This document shows positions 24,723-34,486 of a stretch of 62,734 nt of DNA, piece after piece. The notes under the pieces were generated by a model that had not been told where the DNA came from, searched no databases, and saw only the letters and a program-made list of their open reading frames with translations. The stretch is from CAVWQV01 sp963757115 (GTDB lineage Bacteria > Pseudomonadota > Alphaproteobacteria > Acetobacterales > Acetobacteraceae). A program made the translations under genes and the position numbers. Position 1 is the first letter of the stretch, and every line of letters starts with the position of its first letter. The stretch lies in assembly GCA_963757115.1 (NCBI GenBank), contig CAVWQV010000012.1, forward strand, positions 1 through 62,734. The letters run 5' to 3'.

Positions 24723-25511
24723 ATGGCGATGCCCGAATTCACCCTGCGCCAGCTGCTCGAGGCTGGCGTTCATTTCGGCCACCACACGCGGCGATGGAAT
24801 CCGCGCATGGGGCCCTTCATCTTCGGCGTGCGTAATCAGGTCCACATCATCGACCTGCAGCAAACCGTGCCGATGCTGGACCGCGCGCTGCGTGCTGTGC
24901 GCGACGTCGTCGCCGGCGGCGGCCGCGTGCTGTTCGTGGGCACCAAGCGCGCGGCGGCCGAATACGTCTCCGACAGCGCCAAGCGCTGCGGGCAGTATTA
25001 CGTCAATCACCGTTGGCTGGGCGGGATGCTCACCAACTGGAAGACCATCACCGGCAGCATCAAGCGGCTGCGCCAGATCGACGACTTGCTGGGCGGCGAC
25101 ACGCAGGGCCTGACCAAAAAGGAGATCCTCGAGATCACCCGCGATCGCGACAAGCTGGAGCGCGCGCTGGGCGGCATCAAGGACATGGGCGGGTTGCCCG
25201 ACATCCTGTTCATCATCGACACCAACAAGGAGAAGCTTGCCGTCGAGGAGGCGAACAAGCTCGGCATCCCGGTGGTGGCGGTGCTTGACAGCAACTCCGA
25301 CCCCACGGGCGTGACCTTCCCGATCCCCGGCAACGACGACGCCATTCGCGCGATCACCCTGTATTGCGACTTGGTGGCGGGCTCGGTGCTGGATGGCATC
25401 AGCGCCGAGCTGTCGGCATCGGGTCGGGACATCGGCGCGGCAGCCGATCTGCCCCCGCAGGCGCTGCCCGAGCTGCCGGCCGAGGCGCCCGCCGAGCAAC
25501 CGGCGGCCTGA
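24723..25511 (+). CDS. rpsB: 30S ribosomal protein S2
   Basis: A 262-residue S2 protein of the small ribosomal subunit, binding between head and body and needed to recruit S1. Standard segments: LLEAGVHFGHHTRRWNPRM, IIDLQQTVPMLDRAL, NHRWLGGMLTNWKTI and PVVAVLDSNSDPTGVTFPIPGNDDA. The C-terminal 30 residues are an Ala/Pro/Glu-rich tail, as in many alphaproteobacteria. The ATG at 24723 follows GGAAAGGA. It opens the translation/envelope block with tsf 42 bases downstream, the usual bacterial pairing. Confidence 0.98.
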   Translation: MAMPEFTLRQLLEAGVHFGHHTRRWNPRMGPFIFGVRNQVHIIDLQQTVPMLDRALRAVRDVVAGGGRVLFVGTKRAAAEYVSDSAKRCGQYYVNHRWLGGMLTNWKTITGSIKRLRQIDDLLGGDTQGLTKKEILEITRDRDKLERALGGIKDMGGLPDILFIIDTNKEKLAVEEANKLGIPVVAVLDSNSDPTGVTFPIPGNDDAIRAITLYCDLVAGSVLDGISAELSASGRDIGAAADLPPQALPELPAEAPAEQPAA

Positions 25512-25553
25512 TATTCGCTAAGAGGAGCTCGGCAACCGAGCAGGAGGCACAGG

Positions 25554-26507
25554 ATGGCCGACATCGCGGCGGCTCTGGTGAGGCAACTGCGCGAGCAGAC
25601 CGGCGCAGGCATGATGGACTGCAAGAAGGCGCTCATCGAGACGGGCGGCGACATCGAAGCCGCGACCGACTGGCTGCGCGCCAAGGGCCTGTCCGCGGCG
25701 GCCAAGAAGTCCGGCCGGGTGGCGGCCGAGGGCCTCGTTGGTGTGGCCTCGGCGCCGCGACGGGCGGCGATGGTCGAGGTGAACGCGGAGACCGATTTCG
25801 TCGCCCGCAACGAGACGTTCCAGGGATTTGTCGAGTCGGCGGCCCGGATCGCGCTCGAGGTCGGCGAGGATCTCGACGCGATCAAGGCGGCCCCTATGCC
25901 GGGCAGCGGCCGCACGGTCGCCGAGGAGCTGACGCAGCTCGTCGCCACGATCGGCGAGAACATTACCCTGCGCCGCGCCCGGGTGCTGTCGGTCGGGCGG
26001 GGCACGGTGGCGACCTATGTGCATAGCGCGCTGCGTCCCGGCCTCGGCAAGATCGGCGTGCTGGTGGCGCTGGAGGCCGAGAACGAAGAGGAGGCGGTGC
26101 TGACGCTCGGCCGGCAGGTCGGGATGCATGTCGCCGCCACCCGGCCCGAGGCGCTCGACGTGGACGCCGTCGATCCCGCAGCACTCGAACGCGAGCGGGC
26201 GGTGCTGATCGACCAGGCGCGCCAGTCCGGCAAGCCGGAGGCCGTGATCGCCAAGATGGTCGAGGGGCGGATCCGGAAATACTACGAGGAAGTCGTGCTG
26301 CTGGAGCAGGTCTGGGTGCATGACGGCGATTTCCGGGTCAAGGCGGTCGCGCAAAAGGCCGGTGTCAGGATCGTCGATTTCGTCCGCTTCACCCTGGGCG
26401 AAGGCGTCGACAAGCCGACCGGGGGCGACTTCGCCGCCGAGGTAGCCGCCGCGGCCGGGCTCGAGCCGAAAGCGGAGACCGGCGACGAATCCGGCGCGCC
26501 GCTCTGA
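25554..26507 (+). CDS. tsf: Elongation factor Ts
   Basis: A 317-residue nucleotide exchange factor for EF-Tu. The N-terminal UBA-like domain (residues 1-54) has LREQTGAGMMDCKKAL and the core carries TDFVARNE at residues 80-87, which contacts the EF-Tu magnesium site. Two EF-Ts core repeats follow, with a longer C-terminal tail. A ribosome binding site GGAGG lies 5-9 bases before the ATG. It is cotranscribed with rpsB. Confidence 0.98.
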   Translation: MADIAAALVRQLREQTGAGMMDCKKALIETGGDIEAATDWLRAKGLSAAAKKSGRVAAEGLVGVASAPRRAAMVEVNAETDFVARNETFQGFVESAARIALEVGEDLDAIKAAPMPGSGRTVAEELTQLVATIGENITLRRARVLSVGRGTVATYVHSALRPGLGKIGVLVALEAENEEEAVLTLGRQVGMHVAATRPEALDVDAVDPAALERERAVLIDQARQSGKPEAVIAKMVEGRIRKYYEEVVLLEQVWVHDGDFRVKAVAQKAGVRIVDFVRFTLGEGVDKPTGGDFAAEVAAAAGLEPKAETGDESGAPL

Positions 26508-26634
26508 GCGGAGCGCGCCTTGTCGCTTTGTCTTGTTCGGGGGAGGCGGGGCCGGTAGGGTGCGGCCCGCCCTTGACTTACCCCGTGCGGTAGCGCGGCC
26601 AGGGCCATCCGCCCATGTCGCGAGAACGGTTCGC

Positions 26635-27360
26635 ATGCCTGAGCAGCCGGCGTATCAGCGTGTCCTCCTCAAAGTCTCGGGCGAGGCCTTGATGGGCCGG
26701 CGCGAGTACGGCCTGGACAACGAGGTGGTCAGCGCCATCGCCGGCGACGTCGGGGACGTGGTGGCCATGGGCGTCGAGGTCTGCCTCGTGATCGGCGGCG
26801 GCAATATCTTCCGCGGCGTATCGGCCGCCGCGGGCGGCATGGACCGTGCCCAGGCCGACTATATGGGCATGTTGGCCACGGTGATGAACGCACTTGCCAT
26901 GCAGAACGCACTTGAGAAACGCGGCGTGCCGACGCGCGTGCAGTCCGCCATCCCGATGGCGAGCGTGTGCGAGCCCTACATCCGGCGTCGCGCCGAGCGC
27001 CACATGGAGAAGGGGCGGGTGGTGATCTTCGCGGCCGGCACCGGCAACCCGTTCTTCACGACGGACACCGCCGCCGCCCTTCGCGCCAACGAGATGAACT
27101 GCGACGCGCTGCTCAAGGGCACGCAGGTCGACGGCGTGTACTCGGCCGATCCCCGTAAGCATCCAACGGCGGAGCGTTACGACGAACTCACCTATCTCGA
27201 AGTGTTGTCGCGGGATCTACAGGTGATGGACGCGACAGCGATCAGCCTCGCGCGGGAGAACGGGCTGCCGATCGTGGTGTTCAACATCCACGCGCCCGGC
27301 GCCTTTGCCCAAGTCATGCGCGGCCAGGGGCGGTTCACCCGTATTGTCGAGCAGCCGTAA
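26635..27360 (+). CDS. pyrH: UMP kinase
   Basis: A 241-residue hexameric kinase converting UMP to UDP with ATP, in pyrimidine synthesis. Signature segments are LLKVSGEALMG (residues 11-21), VIGGGNIFRG (52-61), GTGNPFFTTDTAAALRA and the nucleotide-binding NCDALLKGTQVDGVYSADP. The ATG at 26635 gives the family length; an in-frame start at 26533 would add an atypical leader. Position between tsf and frr is universal in this group. Confidence 0.97.
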   Translation: MPEQPAYQRVLLKVSGEALMGRREYGLDNEVVSAIAGDVGDVVAMGVEVCLVIGGGNIFRGVSAAAGGMDRAQADYMGMLATVMNALAMQNALEKRGVPTRVQSAIPMASVCEPYIRRRAERHMEKGRVVIFAAGTGNPFFTTDTAAALRANEMNCDALLKGTQVDGVYSADPRKHPTAERYDELTYLEVLSRDLQVMDATAISLARENGLPIVVFNIHAPGAFAQVMRGQGRFTRIVEQP

Positions 27361-27381
27361 TCGTTCAGCGGGAGACGCGTC

Positions 27382-27948
27382 ATGCCAGCCGATTTGAACA
27401 AATTGAAGCAGGACCTGACCCGGCGCATGGACGGAGCGATGGACACCTTGCGCCGGGAGTTCGCGGGCTTGCGCACCGGACGCGCGAGCCCGGCACTTCT
27501 CGAGCCGGTGCGCGTGGAGGCCTACGGCACGGAGATGCCGCTGCCGCAGGTGGGCACGATCGCCGTGCCGGAGCCGCGCATGATGACCGTGCAGGTATGG
27601 GATCGCTCCATGGTCTCGGCGGTGGAGAAGGCCATCCGCGAGGCCGGGCTCGGCCTCAACCCGTCGGCTGACGGCCAACTGGTGCGCGTGCCGATCCCCC
27701 AGCTCACGACCGAACGACGCAACGAACTCGCCCGTGCGGCCGGCAAATACGCGGAGGGCGCGAAGGTCGCCGTGCGCGGGGTGCGGCGGGACGGCAACGA
27801 GCAGATCAAGGCGCTCGAAAAGAAGCACGAGATTGGCGAGGACGACGTACGCGACTGGCAGGACGAGGTGCAGAAGCTCACCGACCAGTATGTCAAGCGC
27901 ATCGACGACAGCCTGGCCGATAAAGAGCGGGATATTCGGCAGGTCTGA
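27382..27948 (+). CDS. frr: Ribosome recycling factor
   Basis: A 188-residue tRNA-shaped protein that, with EF-G, splits post-termination ribosomes. It shows LRTGRASPALLEPVRVEAYG, VQVWDRSMVSAVEKAI and the domain I helix PQLTTERRNELARAAGKYAEGAKVAVR, all standard for the family. It starts 21 bases after pyrH with GGGAG upstream, and uppS begins 6 bases after its stop. Confidence 0.97.
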   Translation: MPADLNKLKQDLTRRMDGAMDTLRREFAGLRTGRASPALLEPVRVEAYGTEMPLPQVGTIAVPEPRMMTVQVWDRSMVSAVEKAIREAGLGLNPSADGQLVRVPIPQLTTERRNELARAAGKYAEGAKVAVRGVRRDGNEQIKALEKKHEIGEDDVRDWQDEVQKLTDQYVKRIDDSLADKERDIRQV

Positions 27949-27954
27949 TCCCGC

Positions 27955-28740
27955 ATGTCGCCACGGAGCCAAACCGCCTACGCCGGCCGTGCGCGGCTGG
28001 CCGAAACGGAGATCGACCCCGCCCCGAGCCGCGAAGGGGCGGTGCCCGCCCATGTCGCCATCATCATGGACGGCAACGGGCGCTGGGCGTCTTCGCGCGG
28101 GTTGCCCCGGGTCGCCGGCCACCGCGAGGGGACGCGCGCTGTGCGGCGCGCCATCGAGGCCGCGATCGAGAACGGCGTCAGCTGGCTGACCTTGTACGCG
28201 TTCAGCAGTGAAAACTGGCGCCGCCCATCGGGCGAGATCACCGACTTGACCGGGCTGCTCAGGCACTATCTTCGCACGGAGGTGGCCGAGCTGCGCACCA
28301 ACGGGGTGCGCCTGCATGTGATCGGCGACCGCGACCGCTTCGAGCCCGATATCCGTACCGAGCTGCTTGCCGCGGAGCGCAGTACGTCCGCGAACGCCCG
28401 GCTCAATCTCGTGATCGCGCTCTCCTATGGCGGGCGCGACGAAATCGTGGCGGCGGCGCGCGCGTTGGCCGAGGCGGTTCGCGCAGGCGGACTTGCGCCG
28501 GACGCGGTCGACGAGGGCGCGTTCGCGCGCGCGCTGTTCACCGCCGGGATGCCGGATCCCGACCTGGTCATCCGGACCAGCGGAGAGCAGCGCTTGTCCA
28601 ATTTCCTGCTGTGGCAATCGGCCTATGCCGAGCTCGTCTTTCAGGACGTGCTCTGGCCCGATTTCGGGTCGTCGCATTTCGCCGCCGCGCTCGCCGAGTT
28701 CGCGCGACGGGAGCGGCGCTTTGGCGCAAGGCCGGGCTGA
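27955..28740 (+). CDS. uppS: Isoprenyl transferase (undecaprenyl diphosphate synthase)
   Basis: A cis-prenyltransferase of 261 residues making the C55 lipid carrier for peptidoglycan and polysaccharide. The catalytic Asp is D39 in IIMDGNGRWA; further conserved parts are GHREGTRAVR, TLYAFSSENWRRP and the substrate-binding RTSGEQRLSNFLLWQSAYAE near the C-terminus. About 30 extra residues precede the core, common in this lineage. Its 3' end overlaps cdsA by 20 bases, indicating coupled translation. Confidence 0.95.
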   Translation: MSPRSQTAYAGRARLAETEIDPAPSREGAVPAHVAIIMDGNGRWASSRGLPRVAGHREGTRAVRRAIEAAIENGVSWLTLYAFSSENWRRPSGEITDLTGLLRHYLRTEVAELRTNGVRLHVIGDRDRFEPDIRTELLAAERSTSANARLNLVIALSYGGRDEIVAAARALAEAVRAGGLAPDAVDEGAFARALFTAGMPDPDLVIRTSGEQRLSNFLLWQSAYAELVFQDVLWPDFGSSHFAAALAEFARRERRFGARPG

Positions 28741-29581
28741 CCCTCGCGGCTTCCGCTGGGCCGACCTCCGCACGCGCGTTTTATCCGCGCTCGTCCTGGC
28801 TCCCCTCGCGATCTTGCTCGTCTGGCTTGGCGGTAATGCATGGAGCGTCATCGTCACCGTGGTGGGGGCGGGTGTGGCCTGCGAATGGGTGACATTGTGC
28901 GGCGCGTTGGTGCGGGCGCCGCCCGGGATCGCCGTTCCCTTCGCGGTCGCGATAGCGGGAGCGGTGGCGTCCAACGGGGCGGGCGTTGCGGCGCTGGTGT
29001 TGCTGCTAGCGGGTGCGGCGCTGGTGCGGGCGGGTGCCGCCGGGAGGCGGTCGCGACGGGTGCGACGCCCCGGAAGCCTGGCTGCTGGAGTGCTGTACGT
29101 CGGCGTCCCTTGCATCGCGCTGATTTGGCTGCGCCAGGACGCAATCGCGGGCCGGCCCAATCTGTTGTTTCTCGTGATGGTTGTCTGGGCGAGCGATGTC
29201 GGGGCCTATCTGGCCGGCCGGCTGCTCGGAGGACCGCGACTGGCGTCGCGGATCTCGCCCGGCAAGACCTGGGCCGGCGCGTGCGGCGGCTTGCTGGCCG
29301 CAGTGGTGATCGGCTATGCCGTGGCGACTCCTTTCACCGGCTGGGCGCCGGGCTCAGCTTGGCGGGTCGCGGTGGTAGCGGCTTTGCTGAGCGTGATGTC
29401 GCAAGGTGGGGATCTGCTCGAAAGCGGCCTTAAGCGGCGGTTCGGCGTTAAGGACTCCGGACGGCTCATTCCCGGCCACGGCGGCCTTCTGGATCGATTG
29501 GACGGGTTTCTCACCGCCGGGCCGGCCGCGGCCCTCCTGGCCTTGGCACTGGGACCGGGGGTCGTACTCTGGCACCAATGA
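28721..29581 (+). CDS. cdsA: Phosphatidate cytidylyltransferase (CDP-diglyceride synthase)
   Basis: A membrane enzyme of 286 residues joining CTP and phosphatidate to CDP-diacylglycerol for phospholipid synthesis. It has about eight hydrophobic helices and the C-terminal CDS signature: SPGKTWAGACGG, GGDLLESGLKRRFGVKDSG and LIPGHGGLLDRLDG. No ATG lies near; a TTG at 28721, inside the end of uppS, gives the expected length just before RTRVLSALVLAPLAI. A longer in-frame extension into uppS is out of character. It is followed by dxr. Confidence 0.93.
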   Translation: MAQGRADPRGFRWADLRTRVLSALVLAPLAILLVWLGGNAWSVIVTVVGAGVACEWVTLCGALVRAPPGIAVPFAVAIAGAVASNGAGVAALVLLLAGAALVRAGAAGRRSRRVRRPGSLAAGVLYVGVPCIALIWLRQDAIAGRPNLLFLVMVVWASDVGAYLAGRLLGGPRLASRISPGKTWAGACGGLLAAVVIGYAVATPFTGWAPGSAWRVAVVAALLSVMSQGGDLLESGLKRRFGVKDSGRLIPGHGGLLDRLDGFLTAGPAAALLALALGPGVVLWHQ

Positions 29582-29654
29582 CCGTCGAGCGCAGGAAAAG
29601 ACTGGCCGAATGACAAAACACTGGCCGAATGAAAAACCAACAAAGGTCGGGACA

Positions 29655-30827
29655 ATGAGCGGCCGCACCCCGAAGACAATCAGCGTGCTCGGCAGCACGG
29701 GCAGCGTCGGACGGCAGACCGTGGATCTCCTCCTTGCGGCCCCAGATCGGTTCAAGGTGCGGGTCCTGGTCGGCGGGCGCAATGCGGCGGCGCTGGCCGA
29801 GCAGGCGAGGCTGCTCTCGGCCGAGTGGGCGGTGATCGCCGACGCAGACGAGGCCCCCTTGCTCCGGGAAAAGCTTGGGGGCACGGGATGCCGGATCGCG
29901 GCCGGGCCGGAGGCGGTGGTTGCCGCCGCCGCGTTGGAAGCCGACTGGACGATGGCGGCGATCACCGGGGCGGTCGGGCTGGCGCCCACCTTGGCCGCGA
30001 TCCGCCGAGGTGCGGCCGTGGCGCTCGCCAACAAGGAAGCGCTGGTCTGCGCCGGCGAGGTGATGCTGCGGGCGGTGCGCGAGGCTGGGGCGACCCTGCT
30101 GCCGGTCGATTCGGAGCATAACGCTATCTTCCAGTCGCTCGCTGACGGAAACCGGGGCGCTGTCGAGAAGATCGTGCTGACCGCTTCCGGCGGGCCGTTC
30201 CGCACTACCAGCCTCGAGGACATGGGCCAGGCAACCCCGGAGGCCGCGCTTCGGCATCCCATCTGGTCCATGGGTGCGAAGATCAGTGTCGATTCGGCGA
30301 CGCTGATGAACAAAGGCCTTGAGCTGATCGAGGCGGCCAGGTTGTTCGACCTCGACGAAGCGGCCATCGACGTGTTGGTGCACCCCCAATCGGTCATCCA
30401 TGGCCTCGTCTACTTTCAGGACGGCAGCGTCCTCGCGCAACTCGGGGCGCCCGACATGCGCATTCCCATCGCGCACACGCTTGCCTGGCCGGAACGAATG
30501 CCGACCAGTTCGCCGCGGCTTGACCTCGCGGCGCTGGGCCGGCTTGACTTCGAGGCCCCGGACGAGACCCGGTTTCCGGCATTGCGCCTGGCACGCGAGG
30601 CCTTGCGCGCGGGCGGCGGGGTTCCCACAATCCTGAGCGCGGCCAACGAGGTGGCGGTCGAAGCGTTCCTGCAACGACGGATCCAATTCCTGGACATCGT
30701 CGATACCGTGAGCCGCGTGCTTGACGGCATGGGCTCGCCGACCGCGGACACGCTCGATGAGGTGCTGGCGCTGGACGGGGCTGCCCGCGGCGTTGCCTCT
30801 CGACTGGCCGAGGCCTGTGCGGCTTAA
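29655..30827 (+). CDS. dxr: 1-deoxy-D-xylulose 5-phosphate reductoisomerase
   Basis: A cytoplasmic enzyme of 390 residues, the second step of the MEP isoprenoid pathway, reducing DXP to MEP with NADPH and a divalent metal. NADPH loop GSTGSVG at residues 13-19; LANKEALVCAG; metal/substrate loop PVDSEHNAIFQ; SMGAKISVDSATLMNKGLE; VLVHPQSVIHGLVYFQDGS. The ATG at 29655 follows GGTCGGGACA; an upstream ATG at 29610 in frame would add a charged leader. It supplies precursor for UppS in the same block. Confidence 0.96.
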   Translation: MSGRTPKTISVLGSTGSVGRQTVDLLLAAPDRFKVRVLVGGRNAAALAEQARLLSAEWAVIADADEAPLLREKLGGTGCRIAAGPEAVVAAAALEADWTMAAITGAVGLAPTLAAIRRGAAVALANKEALVCAGEVMLRAVREAGATLLPVDSEHNAIFQSLADGNRGAVEKIVLTASGGPFRTTSLEDMGQATPEAALRHPIWSMGAKISVDSATLMNKGLELIEAARLFDLDEAAIDVLVHPQSVIHGLVYFQDGSVLAQLGAPDMRIPIAHTLAWPERMPTSSPRLDLAALGRLDFEAPDETRFPALRLAREALRAGGGVPTILSAANEVAVEAFLQRRIQFLDIVDTVSRVLDGMGSPTADTLDEVLALDGAARGVASRLAEACAA

Positions 30828-30854
30828 GATACCCGTGATCTGAGCGAGGCGATC

Positions 30855-31970
30855 TTGATAGCGTTCATCCCCAGTTTCATCCGCACGCCCCTCGCCTTTA
30901 TCGTGGTGCTCGGCGTGCTCGTGTTTGTCCACGAATTCGGCCACTATCTCGCGGCGCGCTGGCGCGGCGTCTTTGTGGAAACCTTTTCGATCGGATTCGG
31001 CCAGGCTCTCGCGACCTGGACCGACCGGCTGGGTACCCGCTGGAAACTCGCCTGGATCCCGCTCGGAGGCTACGTCAAGCTGCACGGCCAGGAGCGCCTG
31101 CAGGACGTGACGCCGGAGGAGCGGGCAAGATGGCGGGCCGGGCAGACCTTCCACGAAAAATCCGTTTTTTCACGGGCGATCATCATCGCGGCGGGTCCGT
31201 TTGCAAACTTCCTGTTGGCCGCTCTCCTGTTCACCGCGCTGTTCGTCGGGCAAGGCCGCCCGGTTCCCGCGCTGACGCCGGTGATCGGCGACGTGGCTCC
31301 TGGCTCGGCGGCTAGCCGGGCCGGCCTGCAGGCCGACGACTCGATCGAGTCGATCAACGGCGAGCCTACTGCGCGCTTCTCCGACCTGCAGCGCATCGTC
31401 GCCGCGCGCCCAGCCGAGCAGCTGACGCTCGTGTTGCGCCGAGCCGATAAGACCTTGACATTGCCCGTCACCACGGGCGTCCGCACGGTTGACGGCAAGC
31501 AGGTCGGCCTGCTCGGCGTGACCAACAAGGCGATTTACCAGAGGCTTTCCCTGCCGGCGGCGATTTGGGGCGGCATCGAGCAGACCTGGAGCGTAACCGC
31601 GCAAACCTTCGCAGGCGTCTGGCAGATGTTGAGCGGCGAGCGCGGCACCGAAGACCTTGGCGGCCCGCTGAGGATCGCGCAGCTTTCGGGCCAGGTGGCG
31701 CAGCTCGGTTTAGCGAGCCTTGTCTCGTTCATCGCCGTGCTGTCCGTGAACCTGGGCTTGATCAACCTGTTCCCGATCCCGGTCCTCGACGGCGGCCATC
31801 TCCTTTTCTATCTGGCCGAAGCCTTGCGGGGCCGCCCGATCCCGGCGCGGGCGCAGGAATACGGCTTCCGCGCGGGCTTGGCACTCCTCGCGGCGTTGTT
31901 CGTGTTTGCAACCTGGAACGACCTCACCCACATCGGCCTGTTCCGGTGGGTGGCCGGACTGATCGGCTAG
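30855..31970 (+). CDS. rseP: Site-2 metalloprotease RseP
   Basis: An inner-membrane zinc protease of 371 residues that cleaves anti-sigma factors and signal-peptide remnants. HEFGH (residues 26-30) lies in the first helix; a PDZ domain follows (VIGDVAPGSAASRAGLQADDSIESING); the second zinc ligand is in LINLFPIPVLDGGHL. It starts with TTG at 30855; no better start keeps the first helix. Only one PDZ domain is present, as usual in alphaproteobacteria. It lies between dxr and bamA, the classical order. Confidence 0.95.
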   Translation: MIAFIPSFIRTPLAFIVVLGVLVFVHEFGHYLAARWRGVFVETFSIGFGQALATWTDRLGTRWKLAWIPLGGYVKLHGQERLQDVTPEERARWRAGQTFHEKSVFSRAIIIAAGPFANFLLAALLFTALFVGQGRPVPALTPVIGDVAPGSAASRAGLQADDSIESINGEPTARFSDLQRIVAARPAEQLTLVLRRADKTLTLPVTTGVRTVDGKQVGLLGVTNKAIYQRLSLPAAIWGGIEQTWSVTAQTFAGVWQMLSGERGTEDLGGPLRIAQLSGQVAQLGLASLVSFIAVLSVNLGLINLFPIPVLDGGHLLFYLAEALRGRPIPARAQEYGFRAGLALLAALFVFATWNDLTHIGLFRWVAGLIG

Positions 31971-32060
31971 CTTTCCTAAAACGGCGCCTTCTAGGGCCCG
32001 CCTTGTCGGGTAGCGTCCCGCAGGCCTCGCCGCTATGGTCCCCGTCCGTCAGAGGGGGAC

Positions 32061-34486
32061 TTGCGATTTGCGGAACTTCCCGCGACGCAGCACGGGTGGG
32101 GGACCTGGCTTTTGAACAGCGTTCGTACAGGCTTGCTCGCCGTCGCTTGCCTGTTCGTCACCGTTGCTACCGCCTCCGCCCAGCATCGTGCTGCGCCGCA
32201 TCGGGGCGGCGCGGAGGCTGAGCAGGTCGCGGCCCGCCCGGCGGCGGGCACCATTCAGGCAATCAGGATCGAGGGCAATCAGCGTATCGAGTCCGGGACG
32301 ATCCTGTCCTACATGTTGGTGCAGCCAGGCGACGCGTTCGATCCCGACCGGATCGATCGCAGCCTCAAGACACTCTACGCCACCGGCCTGTTCCAGGACG
32401 TCAGCCTCACCCGGCGCGGTGGTGACCTGGTGGTGAAGGTCGTGGAGAACCCGCTCGTCAATCGGGTCGCCTTCGAGGGGAACCATAAGCTCTCGGACGA
32501 GCAGTTGCGTACGGAGACTCAAGCTTCGGGCGCGCTCCGTGTTCACGCCCGCCCTCGCGCAGGCCGATCGGCAGCGTATCCTCAATCTTTACGCCAAGCG
32601 CGGCCGCTACAACGTGCAGGTCGTGCCACAGGTCATCCGGCTGGGGCAGAACCGTGTGGACGTGGTGTTCCAGATCCACGAAGGCGCCGCCACGCTCATC
32701 AGTCGGATTGCTTTCGTCGGCAATCATGCGTTCAGCGAAGATCGTCTGAAGGAGGTGATCTCGAGCCGGCAGGAAGCGTTCTGGCGCTTTCTATCCAGTT
32801 CGGACAACTACGATCCCGAGCGGATCACCTTCGACAAGGAACTACTGCGGCGGTTCTACCTGAAGAACGGTTATGCCGACGTGGAAATCACCGGCTCGTC
32901 GGCCGAGCTGTCGCCGAACCGGGACGGTTTCTTTATCACGTTCACGATCAATGAAGGCGCGCGATATCGGATTGCAAAGGTCACCGTCAACTCCACGTTG
33001 CGCAATCTCAAGGGCGACAGCGTCCTGCCCGACGTCGAGGTTTCGGTTGGCGATTGGTATGACGGCGATGCGGTCGAGCGCTCGGTTCAAGCCATCACCG
33101 ACGACATCCAGAGCAGAGGCTATTCGTTCGTCGAAGTGAAACCCCGCATTTCCCGCAATCGGGAGGCGCACACGGTCGATCTGGTGTTCGACGTGTCCGA
33201 GGGGCCCCGGGTATACGTCGAGCGCATCGACATTCAGGGCAACACTCGCACGGAAGACAAGGTGATACGGCGCGAGTTTCGGGTCGCCGAGGGTGACCCG
33301 TTTAACACTTCCCTGATCCGCAAGTCCCGCCAGCGCCTGCAGGATCTCGGGTATTTCACCTCGGTGCAGGTTACCAACCAGCCCGGATCGACGCCCGACA
33401 AAGCAATCATCAACACCAACGTCGAGGAAAAGGCGACGGGCGAACTGACGCTGGGTGGCGGCTATTCGACGGATGCGGGCTTCCTGGTCAATGCCGGATT
33501 GCGTGAACGCAACTTCATCGGCACCGGCATTGACGCCGGCATCAATGGCGTTCTCGCGCAGCGGCGCAGCTCCATCGACCTGTCCGTCACCGACCCCTAC
33601 TTCCTTGACCGCAATCTCGTGGCCGGCTTCGACCTGTTCGCCTTGCAGAGCGACCTGACGGATGTTTCGCAGTACCAGGAGCAGCGCTACGGCGGGGCGC
33701 TGCGCATCGGTTACGCTTTCACCGACCATCTGCGGCAATCCTGGTCGTACTCGCTCGTCGATCGCAATGTCTATGACATCCAGCCAACGGCCAGCTTCTA
33801 CATCCAAAACCAGGCTGGCTGGACACTGCTATCGCAGATCGGCCAGCAGTTCACCATCGACTACCGCGACAGCGCGGTCGATCCGCATGAAGGTTACGTA
33901 GCGCGGATCGGAACTGATTTCGCCGGGATCGGCGGTGACGCCAAGTTCGTCCGCACGAAGCTCGATGCGACGTACTTTTACCCGCTTGACCGCTTCACCG
34001 GGAACAGCGACTGGGGCATCGCGGTCTCGGGGGGCGCCGGATACCTGTTTAACCTCGGCCAGCAGGAACAGGTGATCGACCGCTTCTTTCTGGGCGGCGA
34101 CAATTTGCGCGGCTTTCAGGCGGGCGGCGCGGGTCCCGCACGCCACGATCGGGGGCGACAGCATCGGCGGCCGGTTTATCTGGACGCAGTCGACCGAGCT
34201 CCGCTTTCCGCTGCCCATTTCGGCCGATCTTGGCCTGTCCGGGCGCACCTTCGTCGATGTCGGCTCGCTGACGGATGCGAGCTTCGAGAGCAACTCCTGC
34301 AAAAGCGCGGTCGGCGGCGTCTGCCCACCGATCTACGACAACGGTGCACCTCGCGTCGGGATTGGCGTAGGCGTTTCCTGGCGCACGCCGTTCGGCCTCA
34401 TCAACGTCGATCTCACGCCCTTCGTCGTGAAGTATCGCTACGACCAGACCCAAATCTTCCGATTCGGTTTCGGCACGAGGTTCTAG
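32061..34486 (+). CDS. bamA: Outer membrane assembly factor BamA, two one-base shifts
   Basis: The central barrel of the BAM complex that folds outer-membrane proteins. The N-terminus has a signal peptide (ending near TASAQ), then five POTRA repeats: IQAIRIEGNQRIES begins the first and VERIDIQGNTRTEDKVIRREFR is typical of the last. The barrel starts near GELTLGGGYSTDAG and ends in the classical aromatic FRFGFGTRF at 34486. Two shifts break the frame: about 32525 (TETQ to LKLRARSVFTPALAQ) and about 34137, where one extra base separates FLGGDNLRGFQ from the IGGDSIGGRF part. An essential gene cannot easily be dead, so sequence error is likely. The TTG at 32061 or another at 32112 may be the start. 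Confidence 0.93.

Noticed and set aside
27217..31154. Long minus-strand open frames (27217-29160, 29511-31154) opposite pyrH to rseP
   Set aside because: They are mirror frames of GC-rich coding DNA: Arg/Gly/His-rich, no start context, and the plus strand carries well-known genes.
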